Position numbers and translations under genes: made by a program. 59,600 nt of DNA from Copromyces sp. CBS 386.78 (Eukaryota > Ascomycota > Sordariomycetes > Sordariales > Sordariaceae): positions 1-59,600 of the forward strand of contig MU839269.1 in assembly GCA_030685235.1 (NCBI GenBank), read 5' to 3'. Positions 1 to 13,009 of the stretch are shown in pieces (the first letter of the stretch is position 1; each line of letters begins with the position of its first letter). The notes under the pieces were generated by a model that saw nothing but the letters and a program-made list of their open reading frames with translations, did no database searches and had not been told where the DNA came from.

Positions 1-97
<97 letters not shown>

Positions 98-117
98 TAA
101 ATAAATAAATAAATAAA
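1..117. repeat. (AAT)n then (AAAT)n microsatellite
   Basis: Uninterrupted trinucleotide repeat followed by a few tetranucleotide units. It stands immediately upstream of a ZY 3' end, in the position that (TTTTTA)n or T-rich tracts occupy inside the two complete ZY copies near 19.7 and 37.3 kb. It is therefore probably the inner tract of a ZY copy that continues beyond the left edge of the window. Confidence 0.9.
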
Positions 118-253
118 AGATATAAAAGTTACGCGGCCTTTAGTAAGGAAGTAATTTTCAATTCTAAAGAATTTAATAAATAAGTATCTTAAAAGATGGG
201 CGTTTCACTGCCTCCCTCGGGCATATCTAGCTCCGCCCAAGGGAAGACTATGT
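118..253 (+). mobile_element. ZY repeat, 3' terminal part (copy 0)
   Basis: The stretch contains ATGGGCGTTTCACTGCC (196-212), then a stem-loop with arms CCCTCGGGC and GCCCAAGGG, then AAGACTAT. The 75 bases before it match the reverse complement of 37140-37230, which fixes this as the same repeat as the 37 kb copy in the opposite orientation. The 5' part would lie outside the window. A truncated LINE begins directly after it. The class is inferred; no coding capacity is seen. Confidence 0.6.
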
Positions 254-349
254 TAAATTAATAATTTCGTTACCGGGAGAAAAAGTTTTCTTTTTTTCAA
301 CGACGAAACTTCTTAACTTTATAATATTATAATAAGTATACCGTAAAGC

Positions 350-946
350 TCCCCCCTTTTACTAATCCTTTTTATTCTCTTTATTACCCTATTATACTAT
401 AGGTTGGCTACTATTTAAAACGCAATTATCGTCGGCTTTACTAATAATTCTAATATTATTATAATAATTAAGATTACTAAAGAAAATTATCGGACGCTCT
501 AAGTAATATAAGATATTTATTCGGGTTAGGCAATTAAGAAGGGAATAGAATTCGAAGTAAATAAAACGGAATTTATATATTTTATACGGACGAGGGAATT
601 AAAAGCGGAGATTCTTTAAATTAGAGGAATTATATTTAAATTAACGGAATCGATTAAATTGTTTAAGGTTTAGCTAAATTAGAAATTTAATTACCGAATA
701 TACATAGAGGTAGTAAAAAGGAAAATAATTACACAAACGAACGAACTAATATAATTAATAGTAAAGACTTAGAATTATTCTTTTACGCAAAGGAAAGAAA
801 TTTATATTAAATATATTCGGAGCGTAATTATATATTGAATATTAATTTTCTACTAACTAATTAAAATTTACGGCAAATTACGAACGATAAGAATTAAATT
901 AATTAAATATTAAATTAAATATTTAAAAATTATTACCGGAATATAT
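350..946 (+). pseudogene. LINE reverse transcriptase, C-terminal palm and thumb (piece 1)
   Basis: In the frame starting at 350 the translation begins SPLLLILFILFIT, matching the SPLSPILFLFY motif of LINE reverse transcriptases. It continues to GFTNNSNII at 434-460, where non-LTR enzymes have the catalytic GFADD. Both Asp codons now read AAT (443-448), a G-to-A change expected of RIP, so the active site is lost. Downstream residues resemble the RTLQAAW...KTELIHFTR...LDRKFNY thumb pattern, which is better preserved in the minus-strand copy near 26.4 kb. The frame has several TAA/TAG stops at former Gln codons. The fragment is cut at 946 by G1. Confidence 0.8.
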
Positions 947-1180
947 TATCACAGGGTTAGCCTGTGTTGCATGTGCTGGTGACAGTAGCTCTCTGAGACT
1001 ACTGTTACCATTTCGGTTGATTGGCTGTGGCCTCCCGCCATAGACCCACTGGGGTTCATAGCTCGAGTCCTATAAAAGCCCATCTCCCGAGTACACCTCT
1101 ACACTTCTCTTCCTTTCCTCTCCTCGTGCAATTACGCATATCTACATTTACACTCAACTTTTCGCTCTCTTCCCGTGATA
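947..1180 (+). repeat. G1 5' LTR
   Basis: 234 bp, same length as the 3' LTR, from which it differs mainly by C/T and G/A transitions. It contains a TATA box TATAAAAG at 1071-1078, about 110 bp before the LTR end, followed by a pyrimidine-rich stretch, the normal place for the start of the retrotransposon transcript. Confidence 0.95.
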
Positions 1181-1399
1181 GTTAATTGTACCTTTTAATT
1201 ATTACGTTTATAGTATAAATTTATTTTTTATTACGATTATTTTTCGATTGCGCGCGTGTAGGGATTGTTTTGTTACGAGTTGTTGAGCCTAGTACCCCCC
1301 CTAAATATCGATAGTTGTAGTTACAATAGTCGTTTAGTTAATACCTTAAACCTCCCTTTACTAGTGCGTAAAGGAAGGTACTTTTTATCTAGTAGATAA

Positions 1400-3060
1400 G
1401 GGATCGCTTCGTTTCGATTACTTTAAATGGTCCTAGTAGCGGATTTTTACCTTTTTTTTGTTTTATACCTTATAACGATAGTGATCCCGCCCTTTTCTCC
1501 CTAGATGGTAGTTTTGGTGGCGCTGATTTCCTTGACTTCGCAGCTCTTAGGACTAGCGTTTTCGATTTAAATTCGCTGTATTCCGCCTTTAACGAGACTT
1601 TCGAGGTTGAATTCGATATTGTAGTTTGCCGTGCCGTACTTTTCGAGATTTTTAGAGACGTAGCTTTTATTAATTTTTTTGAAGGCTTCGATTAAGAAAA
1701 TGGCTTGTTTGTTCTTTGTGAATATTTTGAAAACGCGGCCGTTATTGCCTACTACCTTGCTTTCTAGTCTATTATTATACCCTTTAGTTACTTTTATTAT
1801 ACTAATTTCGTACTTTACAATAACGTTGTTAGCGATTTCGAACGTTTTGAGGAGGAGTTTAAAATTGCCCGCTAAGTAATTAACGATACTTAGTTTAATT
1901 TCGATTAAAAGAATTTCGATTATATTAATTTTAAGTCTGCTTACGATATTTTATTCGTAGAGTATAATACCCTTAAAATATAAGCTTCTTCCTCCGTTAG
2001 TAATACAATTACGAAAGTAGCTATATCTTCTTTTTTTCGTTAGACGGTAGAGAACTTGCCTATTTTTATTAGTAAGGAGACTGGCGGTCCCGTTCGTAGA
2101 TATAAAATTTTTAAAGCTTAGCGTTTTTATATTCAATTTTAGTAGAAGTACGACGTTGCTCTTTATTCCTTTAAAAATATTAGAATTATTTATATTACTA
2201 TATTTTTAGGATCCGAAATTTTGTTTAGTATTTAAGATAATTTGGATATAATTTAATTAGACTTCGATAAAGTAAATTGGTATTGGAAGATAGGTATTGA
2301 ATTTATAGAATATTTGGTCTTTCGTTTTTAAAACGTGAATTTTAAAATGGATGTTGGCCGTTGTTTGTAAGAGTTGTATATAAAGAATATATTTTTCGTG
2401 GATTTCGAATTTGAATTGATTAATTTAATAAATTTTTGCGGTTTCGATAATTCGATAAAGGTCTATTATTTTTAAAATAAGATTAATAAGGGTTTTTGTA
2501 ACGTTTTTACTTACTACGACCTTTTCCCCGATAACGATTTTAAGTGTTAGTTCGAAATTTGTTGTAACGTCGCCGGTAATTTTAAGGATGCGGATTATTA
2601 TTAAAAAATAGTAAATTACTTTTTTAATTCCGGTAGTAGTATTAATAATAATAATAATAGTGGCGGAGGTTACTCTAGTACTAAAACTTTTATTAATAAC
2701 GTCCTTATTAATTAGGGTGGTAATAAAATAGATTTGGATGTTATTAATTTCGTAGTTTTTATTTATAAGGATATTTTCGATTAGCGTTCTTACAATAGCC
2801 TTTACTATCGTTGTAACAAGCCCGGCTATATTATTTACAATTATATTACTTTAGTTAATTACGGTTTTTAGGGCCCTTAATATTCCGTTGGCAAGAAGTC
2901 GAAGAATAAAGGTCGTGGCAAGGGTCGTAATTAAAAGTAAGTCTACATTGCCGATACCGCTTTAGTTGCTCCGGCTGCTCTAACCGCCCCTGCCGAGCCC
3001 GCTATTAGTAGAGAATATTATAACGATTAGGAAAACGCTTAGCTTTTATATATAGTCGCG
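1400..3060 (+). pseudogene. G1 gag remnant with degenerate CCHC zinc knuckle
   Basis: Capsid/nucleocapsid-like region of G1. The clearest landmark is the knuckle at 2803-2844, read as YYRCNKPGYIIYNY. The spacing is exactly C-x2-C-x4-H-x4-C, but ligand 1 (Cys), ligand 3 (His) and ligand 4 (Cys) are all Tyr, each explained by one C-to-T or G-to-A change; only the second Cys survives. A basic, Gly/Lys-rich tail follows (about 2890-2940). The start of gag cannot be fixed because of stops. Binding of element RNA is known for such knuckles and would be abolished here. Confidence 0.75.
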
Positions 3061-4529
3061 TATAAAGGCCTAGCCGGGTTATATCTGAGAAATAAATTTT
3101 AGGCTTTGTAGAACTAGAGGTTTTAAAAGAAATTAAAATTTAATCGTTAGATAGTTTTACTTCCCTAAATTTAATATTTTTATCCTTTTATATTGTAACC
3201 TATTCGCGTAAAGACTATTATATTACCCTTGTTGATAGCGGTTATTTTGCTTTTATATTTATTAATTGCTTTTTTGTTGTTAAGAATAACCTTCCCCGTT
3301 TCCAATTATTAAAAGTAAAGAAATTCGTTCTTATTAACGGAATAATTAAGGGCATTATTTTTAAAAGAATAATAATTAAGTTCCGGATTAGCTATTACGA
3401 AGAGATTATTACTTTTTTGGTTTACAATATTTCTAGGAAGTACTTAATTATTTTAGGCTTCCTATAGATATAATACTATCGGTTAGAGATCGATTACAAA
3501 TAGTATAGTATATATTTTAATTATACCGCTTATTGAAGCCGCTATTTATTAACGGATTTCTTTAAATATTAGATAGTAGTATTTATAACCCTTACTAACC
3601 GGGTTTTAGTAGCCTCCGTCTACTAAATACTTATCCCGCCGATTAAGAAGGTTAAAACTGAATTTCCCTTTCTAATTATTAAGAAGGAGGAGACCGAATT
3701 TCGCCTTCTAGCTATTAAGAAAAAGAAGATTAAGAAGATTGCGGCGGAACCCGCTTTAGAACTTATATCCGCTCCCGAATTCCTTCCTACCGCTATTAAA
3801 CTTAAAATTAATTTTAAGACCGGCTACTATACGGTCCCCGCCCTTATTAAGGCGTTAGTAGCCCGGAGGGCTAAATTTAAAATTATTATTATTAATATTA
3901 CTACATTCTTTATTAAAATTAAAAGCCCTACGTTTTACGAGCTTTATATATATATAGGTAGCTATTGCGTTTTAATTGGCGTAAATCGCCCCTAATATTA
4001 TTAGTTTTGTAAATCCGATTATAAGTTTAACCTTAATAATATTAGGGTATTTAATATAATTATATTTAATTTTACTTACAAGAAGGAATAGTTATAGCCG
4101 TACGTTACGAATTATATTAAAATTGAGAGGTTGGCGGCTATAGCGGATTTTTAGCATTTGGATTTAACTAAGGAGATAGTTAATAGTATTATAGAAGGCG
4201 ATGGAAGGAAGTATAAGGAAAGTTTATTCCTTACGCTTTATAACTTTATTAATAAAATAGTTGGTATTTATACTTTAGAAGATACCTAAGAGGCTACGAT
4301 CTTTATTAAAGTAATTAATTTTATTAGAGATTTCGAAATTAATACGCCCGTATACGAAGAAATCTTCTAATAAATATATTTAATAAAGGTCGACGAAGAG
4401 GATATAAAGAAGTTTCTTAATAAGGTAGACCGATTATTAAAAATTAAGGAAGAGATTATTGAGATTTTAAACTATTCCGAGGGACGGAAGTATATTAGTA
4501 AAGTCGCCGTTTTTTTACCTTCGCTAGTA

Positions 4530-5310
4530 GAGGAGATCCCCCCTTATCGTTCGTACAATTATAAAATCGAATTGTAGTTGGGAGAGTAATTTTCTAGCGT
4601 ACGGTTACAATATATATTATTTATAGAAGCGGTTATTATTAAGAAGTAAATTGATAATAATTTGAGGAAGAAGTTTATTTGGCTGTTATAGTTAGTAGCC
4701 GTTTCTTCCTTTTTATTAATTAAGAAACCTAGAGGCGGAGTCTATATTTATATAGACTACTATAGTATTAATAATATTACGTTGAAAATATATTATTTGT
4801 TATTATTAATTAAAGAGATTTTTAATACGATTTGTAAAGTAAAGATTTTTACGAAGTTCGATATTATTGCTGCGTTTAATAGGATCCGTATTAAGGAGGG
4901 GTATAAATAGTTTATTACTTTTATTACCCGTTTTGGCCTTTACGAATTTATTGTATATCCTTTCAATTTATAGGGCGCGCCGGGAACTTTTTAAAATTAT
5001 ATTAACGACGTTTTATATAATATTTTCAATATTTACACCACCGTTTATTTCGACGATATTTTAATTTATTCTAATAATAAAGAGGAGTATAAAGAATACG
5101 TTAGGGAGGTTTTATAGAAGATAATTAAGGTAAAACTTTAAATTAATATTAATAAGTACGAATTTTATATATAGCGAATTAAGTATTTAGGTCTTATTAT
5201 TACCCTAGGTAATTTCGAGATAGATTTAGAAAAGGTTTCTATAATTACAATATAGGAAGCTCTAAATTTTAAGAGGTCGCTTTAGCGCTTCTTAAGCTTT
5301 ACCAATTTCT
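4530..5310 (+). pseudogene. G1 reverse transcriptase
   Basis: Frame around 4530-5310 reads FDIIAAFNRIRIKEGYK, then ITRFGLYEF, then VYFDDILIYSNN. These are the conserved palm blocks of Gypsy reverse transcriptase. The catalytic YFDD (5046-5057) is intact, which is the exception in this window. In-frame stops such as the TAG after GYK lie where Gln is usual. A 65-codon open frame overlapping here in another phase is a shadow. The enzyme would copy the element RNA into cDNA in virus-like particles. Confidence 0.9.
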
Positions 5311-5399
5311 ACTATTATTTTATTAAATATTTTTCTATTATCGTCGGCCCATTATACGAATTAATTAAGAAAATAGCGGGATAGGAATAGGAGGAACGG

Positions 5400-5860
5400 T
5401 ATTAAAGATCCTTCGAAGCCTTGAAGAAGGCTTTTACGAGCGGACCTATACTTCGGATTTACGATTGGTTAAAATAGATTATTGTGGAAATAGATATTTC
5501 TAATTGGGCTTGTAGAGGTACATTATTATAATACGATAATAATAGTATCCTTCGCCCTGTCGCCTATTTTAGTTAGCGGTACTCTTTAATTAAGTATAAT
5601 TACAATATTTATAATAAGGAATTACTCGCTATTATTAAGGTTTTAGAAGAGTGGCGCCCCGAATTCGAAGGGGTATAATAATCGATTGAAGTCTTTACAA
5701 ACTATAAGATTTTGAAGATTTTTATAATTAATAAATAATTAATTCTTTACTATATATAGTAGTCTTAATTCTTATCCCGGTTTAATTTTACAATTAAATA
5801 CCGATTAAATTCGTTATAAGTACGCCCTAACGTTTTAAGTAGGAAACCGGAAGATTTATT
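5400..5860 (+). pseudogene. G1 RNase H
   Basis: Follows the reverse transcriptase in the same phase. It has VEIDISNWACRGTLLQY with the first catalytic Asp kept, the block [21 protein letters not shown] carrying the catalytic Glu, and VFTNYKILKIF where the family has VFTDHKNLKYF, so that Asp has become Asn. It would degrade the RNA strand of the RNA/DNA hybrid. Confidence 0.85.
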
Positions 5861-5989
5861 TAAGGACGAAACCGACGAATAGCTATTAACTAGAAGTAAG
5901 ATTTTATTCGATTATAATATTTTCATAAACGGAACTTTCGTTTTAGAAAATAGAGAAGAGGTTATTAATATTAGAACCGAATATATTTA

Positions 5990-6960
5990 TAACTTAAAGG
6001 TAATAAATAATAAATCTACTAATAATTTAATTATAGAGAATTATAAGAAATTAGTATTCTTATAAGATTTATTCGCCTACTTATTAGATTTTAGCCGTCG
6101 TATTTAATCTAAGGAAGTAAAGGATTAATTGAAAAAAGTGTTTTTTATTAAATGTAGGGTAATATAGGGACGAACTTACTTTTAAAGCGTTATTATTATC
6201 GATCCTAATAATACCAAGCTTTAATTCCAACTCTTCCATTGTATATACAATTTATTATTTATTAGTTATTTAGGTTATAAAAACATTTATTCGTTATTCT
6301 CTCAATTTTTTTTTTAATTAGGGATATTTAATATTATTAGGGCCTATTATAAAGTTTGCTTGCTATGTACTAAATTTAAATTATTACAATACTTTCCGTA
6401 CGGGTTTTTAAAGCCGCTAGTAGTATTTTTTATATTATAGAAAGATATTTTTATAGATTATATTACCCTTTTAATTTCTTGCGTACGCTGGGGTTAAAAG
6501 TTTAAATATATAGCTATTATCGTTAATTATTTGATGAAAATGTAATATTTTATTCCTATTATCGGTTTTACGGTTAAAGAATTGGCGGACTAGTTTATTA
6601 AGAGAATTTATAGTATTTACAGCCTCTTAAATTCTATTATATTGGACCGAAGTTCTTAATTTGTTTCGTAGTTTTAGAAAGTTCTATTTTCCCGCTTGGA
6701 GGTGATTTTTAAGCTTTCTTTTATATTCTATTTAATTATTAATAGTTAGACGGAGTGTATTAATACGGAAATGGAGAAATATTTTCGTTTTTATATTAAT
6801 TAGGCGTAGGATAATTAAGTAAATTAGTTATTAATTGCGGAGTTCGTTGGTAATAATTTAGTATTTGAAATAATAGGAATATCTTTTTTCTTTATTAATT
6901 ACGGTTTCTACCCCCGTATAGGTATTGAATTAGCGAAACTATACCCGCTAAATTTATTAG
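5990..6960 (+). pseudogene. G1 integrase
   Basis: Contains the zinc-finger half CLLCTKFK near 6358-6381, the core strand FIDYITLL near 6454, and SIILDRS near 6640, where Gypsy integrases have the second catalytic Asp in SDRG. The later part has the usual integrase spacing up to a stretch resembling NYGFYPRIG near 6898. Stops at TAA/TAG interrupt it. It would insert the cDNA and generate the 5-bp duplication seen at the element ends. Confidence 0.8.
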
Positions 6961-7369
6961 TTTAATAGTAAGTAGAGTATTTTAAAGTGTTAGTTGCTTT
7001 AAGAGAGTATTAGAATACGTTACAGATTAAATAAAATAAATTTAGTAATAGTATAAGGCTAACGTTAATATTCGAAGGATAGATATTCCGAAGTATAAAA
7101 CACGAGATAAAGTCTTATTTAATATAGAAAATTTCGATACCGGCCGATTGTACGTAAAGCTTACCCCCCTTTATAAGGGCCCGTTCGAAATTATTAAAGT
7201 AGATAGCTATAGGGTTATATTTAGATTACTAATTAATATAAAGTATAGTCCTACCTTTTATATTAGTAAAATTAAACCGTAGGTTAAGGTAGGTATTCCG
7301 AAATAATTAGAAGTATAAGAAAGGGACGTTCGTATAAATTAAAATCGTAGTATAAAGAAGATTAATAAT

Positions 7370-7580
7370 GAGGAGGATTCGGTAGAATGGGACTTCGTTA
7401 AGATTGATGGTTACTGTAAAATGGCTAATAGTCGTTGGGAATATTTCGTCGTTTGGGCACTACTTTATTAACTTTTATAGTAGCCGCGCGCTAACGTAGT
7501 TATGTCCTTTAATGCAATATAGTAGTTTTATAAAGTATACTTGGAGGTTCTAATACCCCTAGATTAGTTAGCGGTAGAGC
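7370..7580 (+). pseudogene. G1 C-terminal chromodomain
   Basis: Frame starting at 7385 reads EWDFVKIDGYCKMANSRW followed by EYFVVWALLY, then a stretch resembling PRANVVMSFNA. This matches the chromodomain layout, in which the domain binds a methylated histone tail through aromatic residues and steers integration into heterochromatin. Its position at the end of pol marks G1 as a chromovirus. Assignment rests on pattern only. Confidence 0.65.
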
Positions 7581-7775
7581 GGAAGCAAAAGAAGGCGTTA
7601 GAGGAGATAGAGGAGCCGGCTGTGGAAGCGGAGGTTCCGTAAGTGAGGTACGAGAGGAGGTCGCCGCGATTAGCGGCTATAAAAGTTTTTTACGGTTGGA
7701 TTAAACGTTTAATAGGGTTATTTATTATTTTATATAATATTAGTTAATTATATAGCTTCTTTTAGTCCGAGGGAG

Positions 7776-8009
7776 TATTATAGGGTTAGTTTATATTGTA
7801 TGTGCTGGTAATAGTAGCTCTTTGAAATTACTATTACCATCTCGGTTAATTAGTTGTAGCCTCCCGCTATGGACCCACTGGGGTTTATGGCTCGAGTCCT
7901 ATAAAAGCCCATCTCCCGAGTGCACCTCTGCACTTCTCTTCCTTTCCTCTCCTCGTGCAATTACGCATATCTACATTTACACTCAACCTCTCGCCCTCTT
8001 CCCGTGATA
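7776..8009 (+). repeat. G1 3' LTR
   Basis: 234 bp, paired with the LTR at 947-1180. It begins TATTATAGGG, the mutated form of TGTCACAGGG, and ends CCCGTGATA. Its TATA box is at 7900-7907. The two LTRs were identical at insertion; their differences are mainly transitions, so RIP prevents simple dating. Confidence 0.95.
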
Positions 8010-9385
8010 TATATAAAACTACGCTAATAAAGAATTTAAAAATAGAAACCTTTTATCCGCCGTTTAACTTCTATTTTAATAAGTAGGTTAAAGCTTTCGA
8101 AGAAAGGTTCGCCCGTACGAATTAAATAGGGTTCGTCCGAAGGATTATAATTTAAATAATTAGCCGTATTTAAATAAAGAGAATAAAAGGTCGGCTACCC
8201 GCCGATATACTAGAAAGTAATACCGCTAAAATTAAATAAGCTAAAGAATAAGTATTAATAGAGAAATTTCTAATGATTATAATAAGTCCGCCCCCGGTAA
8301 TAGGAATACTACCGCCCCTATTGTAAGTATTAAAATTAATTATTATAGACTATAAGGGGTAGTTAGAAGAAGTAACGATAAGAAAGTAAATATTACGCTA
8401 TAATTATTAATTAGTGGTAATAGTAATTAAATTAAACCGACGGTATAAATTTATTATTGCTAACTATAATCTAAAGTTTAATAGTAATATTATAAAATAG
8501 TATATAATCGGTACGAAGCGAAAAACGAAAGAAACTTAATAATCGGAAGACGATAATAAATAATATTTATTATTTAAAGCGAAGAATTCCTTTTTTACTT
8601 AAGTAAGGACGGAATTTATTAGCCTCCAGTCCTTCCTCTTCTAGAAGAAAGTTCTAAATATGATAATATTAATTTACTCTTATAAAATAAGTAAACAAAT
8701 TTTTATATATATTATTTTACATTATTTATAAATAGCCGACTATTAAATAATAGCGACCGATTAATTATAAACGAAAGAAGAATTTTAAATTTATTTGAAC
8801 GATAGAACCCGAATTAACAAAATCCTTTTATAAGTATTATAATTTAATAGGTTAAACGAATATTATTTAACGGTCGAATTAGAAGGAAAATAGTATAATA
8901 TATTTAAATAGTATTTTTAAATATATTCGATTATAATATTAGAATAAGAGAATATAGGAAAAATAAGAAGAGGAGGAATTAAATTATACTAATTATAGTA
9001 ATTATTTAATTAAGAATATAGTACACCAAAATATTTAATTAGTATTTATTCGTAGGCGAAGAATTTATAAATATATTAAATATTAATTCTTAATTCCTAA
9101 TAACCTTATAATACTATTAAACCTAATTTTCGTTAACCGGAGAGGGGCTAATAAGGCTATTAACCACTATTAGGGCATTAATATTAGTATTTCTTCTATT
9201 AAAATTAAAAATAGGAGTAAAAGGACGATTGGCTAAGAATATTTTGTAATATCCTTTACGTTAATAATTTTCGACTTTTATATTCCGGTAATAAAGGAAA
9301 ATATTAGGGTTATATAGGAGATTATCTTCGGTTAAACGTTTATATACGTTTCTGAGGAAGTTATTATAGGTACTACGAAAATAAT
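8010..9385 (+). pseudogene. LINE piece 2: region downstream of RT
   Basis: Matches, in reverse complement, the LINE at about 24.7-26.0 kb; both contain the same block resembling LARTN..GFVRR near 8100-8150 and a PPVLPLLEES stretch near 8622. This is the thumb-to-C-terminus part of LINE ORF2. Stops are TAA/TAG throughout. I could not recognise a clean RNase H. The piece ends at the G2 insertion. Confidence 0.65.
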
Positions 9386-9606
9386 TGTCACAGGATTAGC
9401 CTATAACATGCCCACCCTGCACCGACCCTTAGATGTGCCATGCCTAGAGTCATGGCACGGTTACGTGCAGGGTCATGTGTGCGTACGGACTGGCCTTCCA
9501 AGGCTCTCGGCTATATAGCCAATCCTCCATATACATCCTCTCTTCCTCTCCTTCGTACAATAACGTATATTTTACCCTACCCCTAATAGTACCTTACCCT
9601 ATAATA
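9386..9606 (+). repeat. G2 5' LTR
   Basis: 221 bp. The first ten bases TGTCACAGGA are unmutated here, whereas the 3' LTR starts TATTATAGGA. The last bases have become CCTATAATA. TATATAG near 9513 is a possible TATA box. Confidence 0.95.
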
Positions 9607-9639
9607 GTTTATTATACCTACTATCGCGCTACGTACGTT

Positions 9640-11450
9640 TAAGAGAAATAGATTCAAATCTACGTTTCATATAGAAATATTATTCAAATTAAATCGTATC
9701 CGCAATCAAAGATTATAAGCGGATAAATAAAGATTCGGTCGTAAATATTACGATTCGAGCTAGGTAATACGATAGGCATCAGCCTCATCTCTTTTCTCCC
9801 TTTTATATTTATTAATTAAGACGGTCTATTCTAATAATAACTATATTTATATTTAATTTAATAATTAATAACGGACTAACTACGGGTTATTACCGATAAT
9901 TTTATCGTAATAACCGCTATCGGCGCCTTTTAAGCTACCGACCCTAAAAATTAAATAATTTACAATACCCTAGCTAAAACACTCACAAACTTCGATAACG
10001 ATCCTACTACTCGCGCTCTATTATATTATACTATAAATTACGCCCTTACGCTCGCATCGGTCCCGGTATTCTACGACGTTACCTTCGCTTACAATTATTT
10101 CATTTACAACGATATAATTAAAGTCCGCTCGTACGCTTAGAGAACCGAAGAGGACTTTACCAAATCCTACTAAGAGATTAATCGTTTAAATATTTGAAAT
10201 ACCGAATTCTAATAAGGGATTAACGAATTTAAATAGTCCTTTAATAATTTCAAGACTAATATTTTTAAATCTTTCTAGAAATAGAGAAACAAATACGCCG
10301 AAGCTATTAATAAAATCTATACTCAATTAAAATAAATTTAAAAAACCAAAATACCTATTATAGCAATTACGAACGTTAATAATAACGGCTATAAGTCAGT
10401 ATAATTACGTATATATATTATTCCGTTTAATAGTAAAGGAATTATTTTACTAGAGAAAGTAGAAAAATATTACTTTTAGCGTATAAAAGTTAAACTATAC
10501 TAAATTAACGAACTAATTTACTTCGCCTCTAAACTTAAACGTTTTTTATATATCGCTAAATACTTTAAAAGGCCCCCTTTTACAGCTATCGAATCGGTAT
10601 TGGCTAATATCTTGAAATATTTAATTAATAATATTAAATAGAAATAAAAAATCGCTATAGACTTTTTTAAAGAGTTCGATACTAAGTATAATAATTCCGA
10701 CTTTACCGTTATCGTTCGTTACGAACTAAACGACTTGAAAATAATTAAAGACATACGTTAGGCCGTTTTCGAAGACCGTTTTACCATCCTTATCGATTAG
10801 TACAATATAAATAATATTATGAAAATATACTTCCTACATAATAAAATTACTAAGGCCGTCCGTAATATTATTGCTTATTAATACCCACTTTTTACCGATA
10901 ACGACTACGGTAAATAGCTCTAAATAATCTACTTACTAGCCTAGAGCTATAAAGACAATATTTACTACGAAAAATTCGCTAACCTATTTTATAAACCGTC
11001 TTCTTCGAATAATTATAATATTACTTCGTCTACGGAACAACCCATTAATTAGGGTAGTAATACAATAGACTTCAATTCTATATCCACTATTAATATTATT
11101 ATATACAATATAATTTCGTAAAAAACTTTCGAATATTATATAAAGACGGGCGTATATACCTATTACAATCGTAAAAATTATTTCTTAATAGTTTACCGTA
11201 ACCGTATTAATTTTAATAAAGATCTCTCCGCTTCTACTTATAGTAGTCGCGGCGGTCGTAGCAATAAGGGCAATAGTAAAAGCGGTAGTAGGGGCGGTAA
11301 TAATAATTCCATTCCTTAATAGGGTTAGTAAAACTACGGTTAATAAGGCTACGGCTAGTAAGGCTACAGCTAATAGTATTAAATTAACGTTATAAACGCT
11401 TAGGCGGCTAATAATAATAATAATATTACAACGCTATAATATTAATAAGC
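9640..11450 (+). pseudogene. G2 gag remnant
   Basis: Lies between the 5' LTR and pol. A knuckle-like YYNRKNYFLIVY occurs near 11160-11200, with Tyr and Arg where Cys and His are expected and two residues fewer than the canonical spacing, so it is only a probable nucleocapsid motif. It is followed by a Gly/Ser/Asn-rich tail with short GGT-type repeats (11240-11400). Many TAA/TAG stops; no reliable start. Confidence 0.6.
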
Positions 11451-13009
11451 CCTAATCCCCGCATACGTCCCCGGTTTCGTCGGCCCTATTTAAGGTAACG
11501 AAATTGATTATATTAATTAGTAGGGAAATATATAGCTTTTAAATTAAATCGCGATTAGAAATAACTATCTATAGGATAAATACGGAGGGAAGAAGGTAAT
11601 ATCCCTATATAGCTAAATATAATTGAAATTTATAGATCTTTTATAAATATCCGTTATAAATACCTTAATTTATTAAACCTCTCTATCTAACTATCCGACG
11701 GATCGTATAAAATATATTACTCAAACCTAATCGATAGTAGTTATACCACCTTAGGCTTTATCGATAGACGTTTCATTTATTAATATCATCTTCCCTTCTA
11801 TAAGTTTATAGTCCTTAAAATCTTATACCTTACGGACGGGGGCTTAATTAAAGGTAATATTACTTATTTTATAAGAATTACAATAAAGATAGGCTACTAT
11901 TACAAAATTTTTAATATACTTATTTATAATTTAACCGAGGATAATCCCATTATTTTCGGTTACTTATAATTAATTTACTACTCGCCAAATATTTTATAAC
12001 TTTACAATTCGCTTTAATTTACTACAATTTACGAGGAATATAGTTATCTCCTAAGGAGGATCCTTAGCAATAAGCGGGAAGCCCTAGTAGCGAACCCAAT
12101 TACCTATTTTAATACAGTAAATTTAATATTTAAAAAGGCTATATACGAAGAGGTCTTAAACGAAGGTAAGCCCGATATTAAACCCTAAATAAATATCCTA
12201 CGCCGTATTTCTATAATTACAATTATAAAACGAACGGTTCATTAATATTTTAATTGCTTTCGGGACTAGATTATTTACTGCTTAAAAACCTCTACGATTA
12301 GTAAAATACTAGTAAGCCCCGGTTAGGCCGTTATATTCTATACCGTTCTTTACGGTATAATCCCCCCTCCTCTACTACGGATGGTCCTAATACTTTACCA
12401 AGTAGTTAGAGGATTCCGTATTATTATTATAAATTATTGGGTATAAATCCGTCGCCTCTATATCCTAATAAATTTTATTAACCCTAACGATATTAAGGAG
12501 TTATTTGCCGCCGCCTTTAATTAGTTAATAAAGAAGTATAACCTTTAAATTATTCGTACTACGAAGGCTAATATAAATGAAGATATTAAACGTATATTAG
12601 AAGAAGATAAGTTAGTAGAAAAATACAATATTTTAAACCCGTCCGCTTTTAATAATAAATTTACCCTAAAAATAATTAAAGAAATCTTAATAAGCAGAGG
12701 ATAGAAGTATAAAAAATTCTTCGGTAGTAATTTCTACCGTTGGATCGACGGTTTAATAGGTAAGGGTGATATAGCTACTTTAAGGGCCGTTAAAATTTCT
12801 AATTCCATTAAAATTAGTAATATAAATAACGATTTTCTCCAATACGAAGAGGCTATCGATTAATACTTCGCCGCCAACGGTATTACCTTACGTAAGGTTA
12901 CCTTAGAAAATATTACGAAATTTTACAAGAAAGCCGATAAACTACCTAAAACGGATATATAAATCTAGGCTAAACTACTTCGATAATACTGGTATTATAT
13001 GAATACTTT

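Larger units (their letters stand above)
947..8009 (+). mobile_element. G1: Ty3/Gypsy chromovirus-like LTR retrotransposon, complete but RIP-inactivated
   Basis: 7,063 bp flanked by a perfect 5-bp TSD, TATAT (942-946 and 8010-8014). Two 234-bp LTRs begin TGTCAC and end GTGACA before mutation (now TATCAC or TATTAT and GTGATA). The order is gag with zinc knuckle, reverse transcriptase, RNase H, integrase and chromodomain, the Gypsy (Metaviridae) order. A polypurine run GAGGGAG abuts the 3' LTR (7769-7775). Stops are spread through every frame, nearly all TAA/TAG. It is inserted in the LINE body; joining its flanks after removing one TSD restores the LINE sequence. Confidence 0.95.

Noticed and set aside
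4867..5064. 65-codon open frame inside G1
   Set aside because: Out of phase with the RT frame that carries the conserved motifs.
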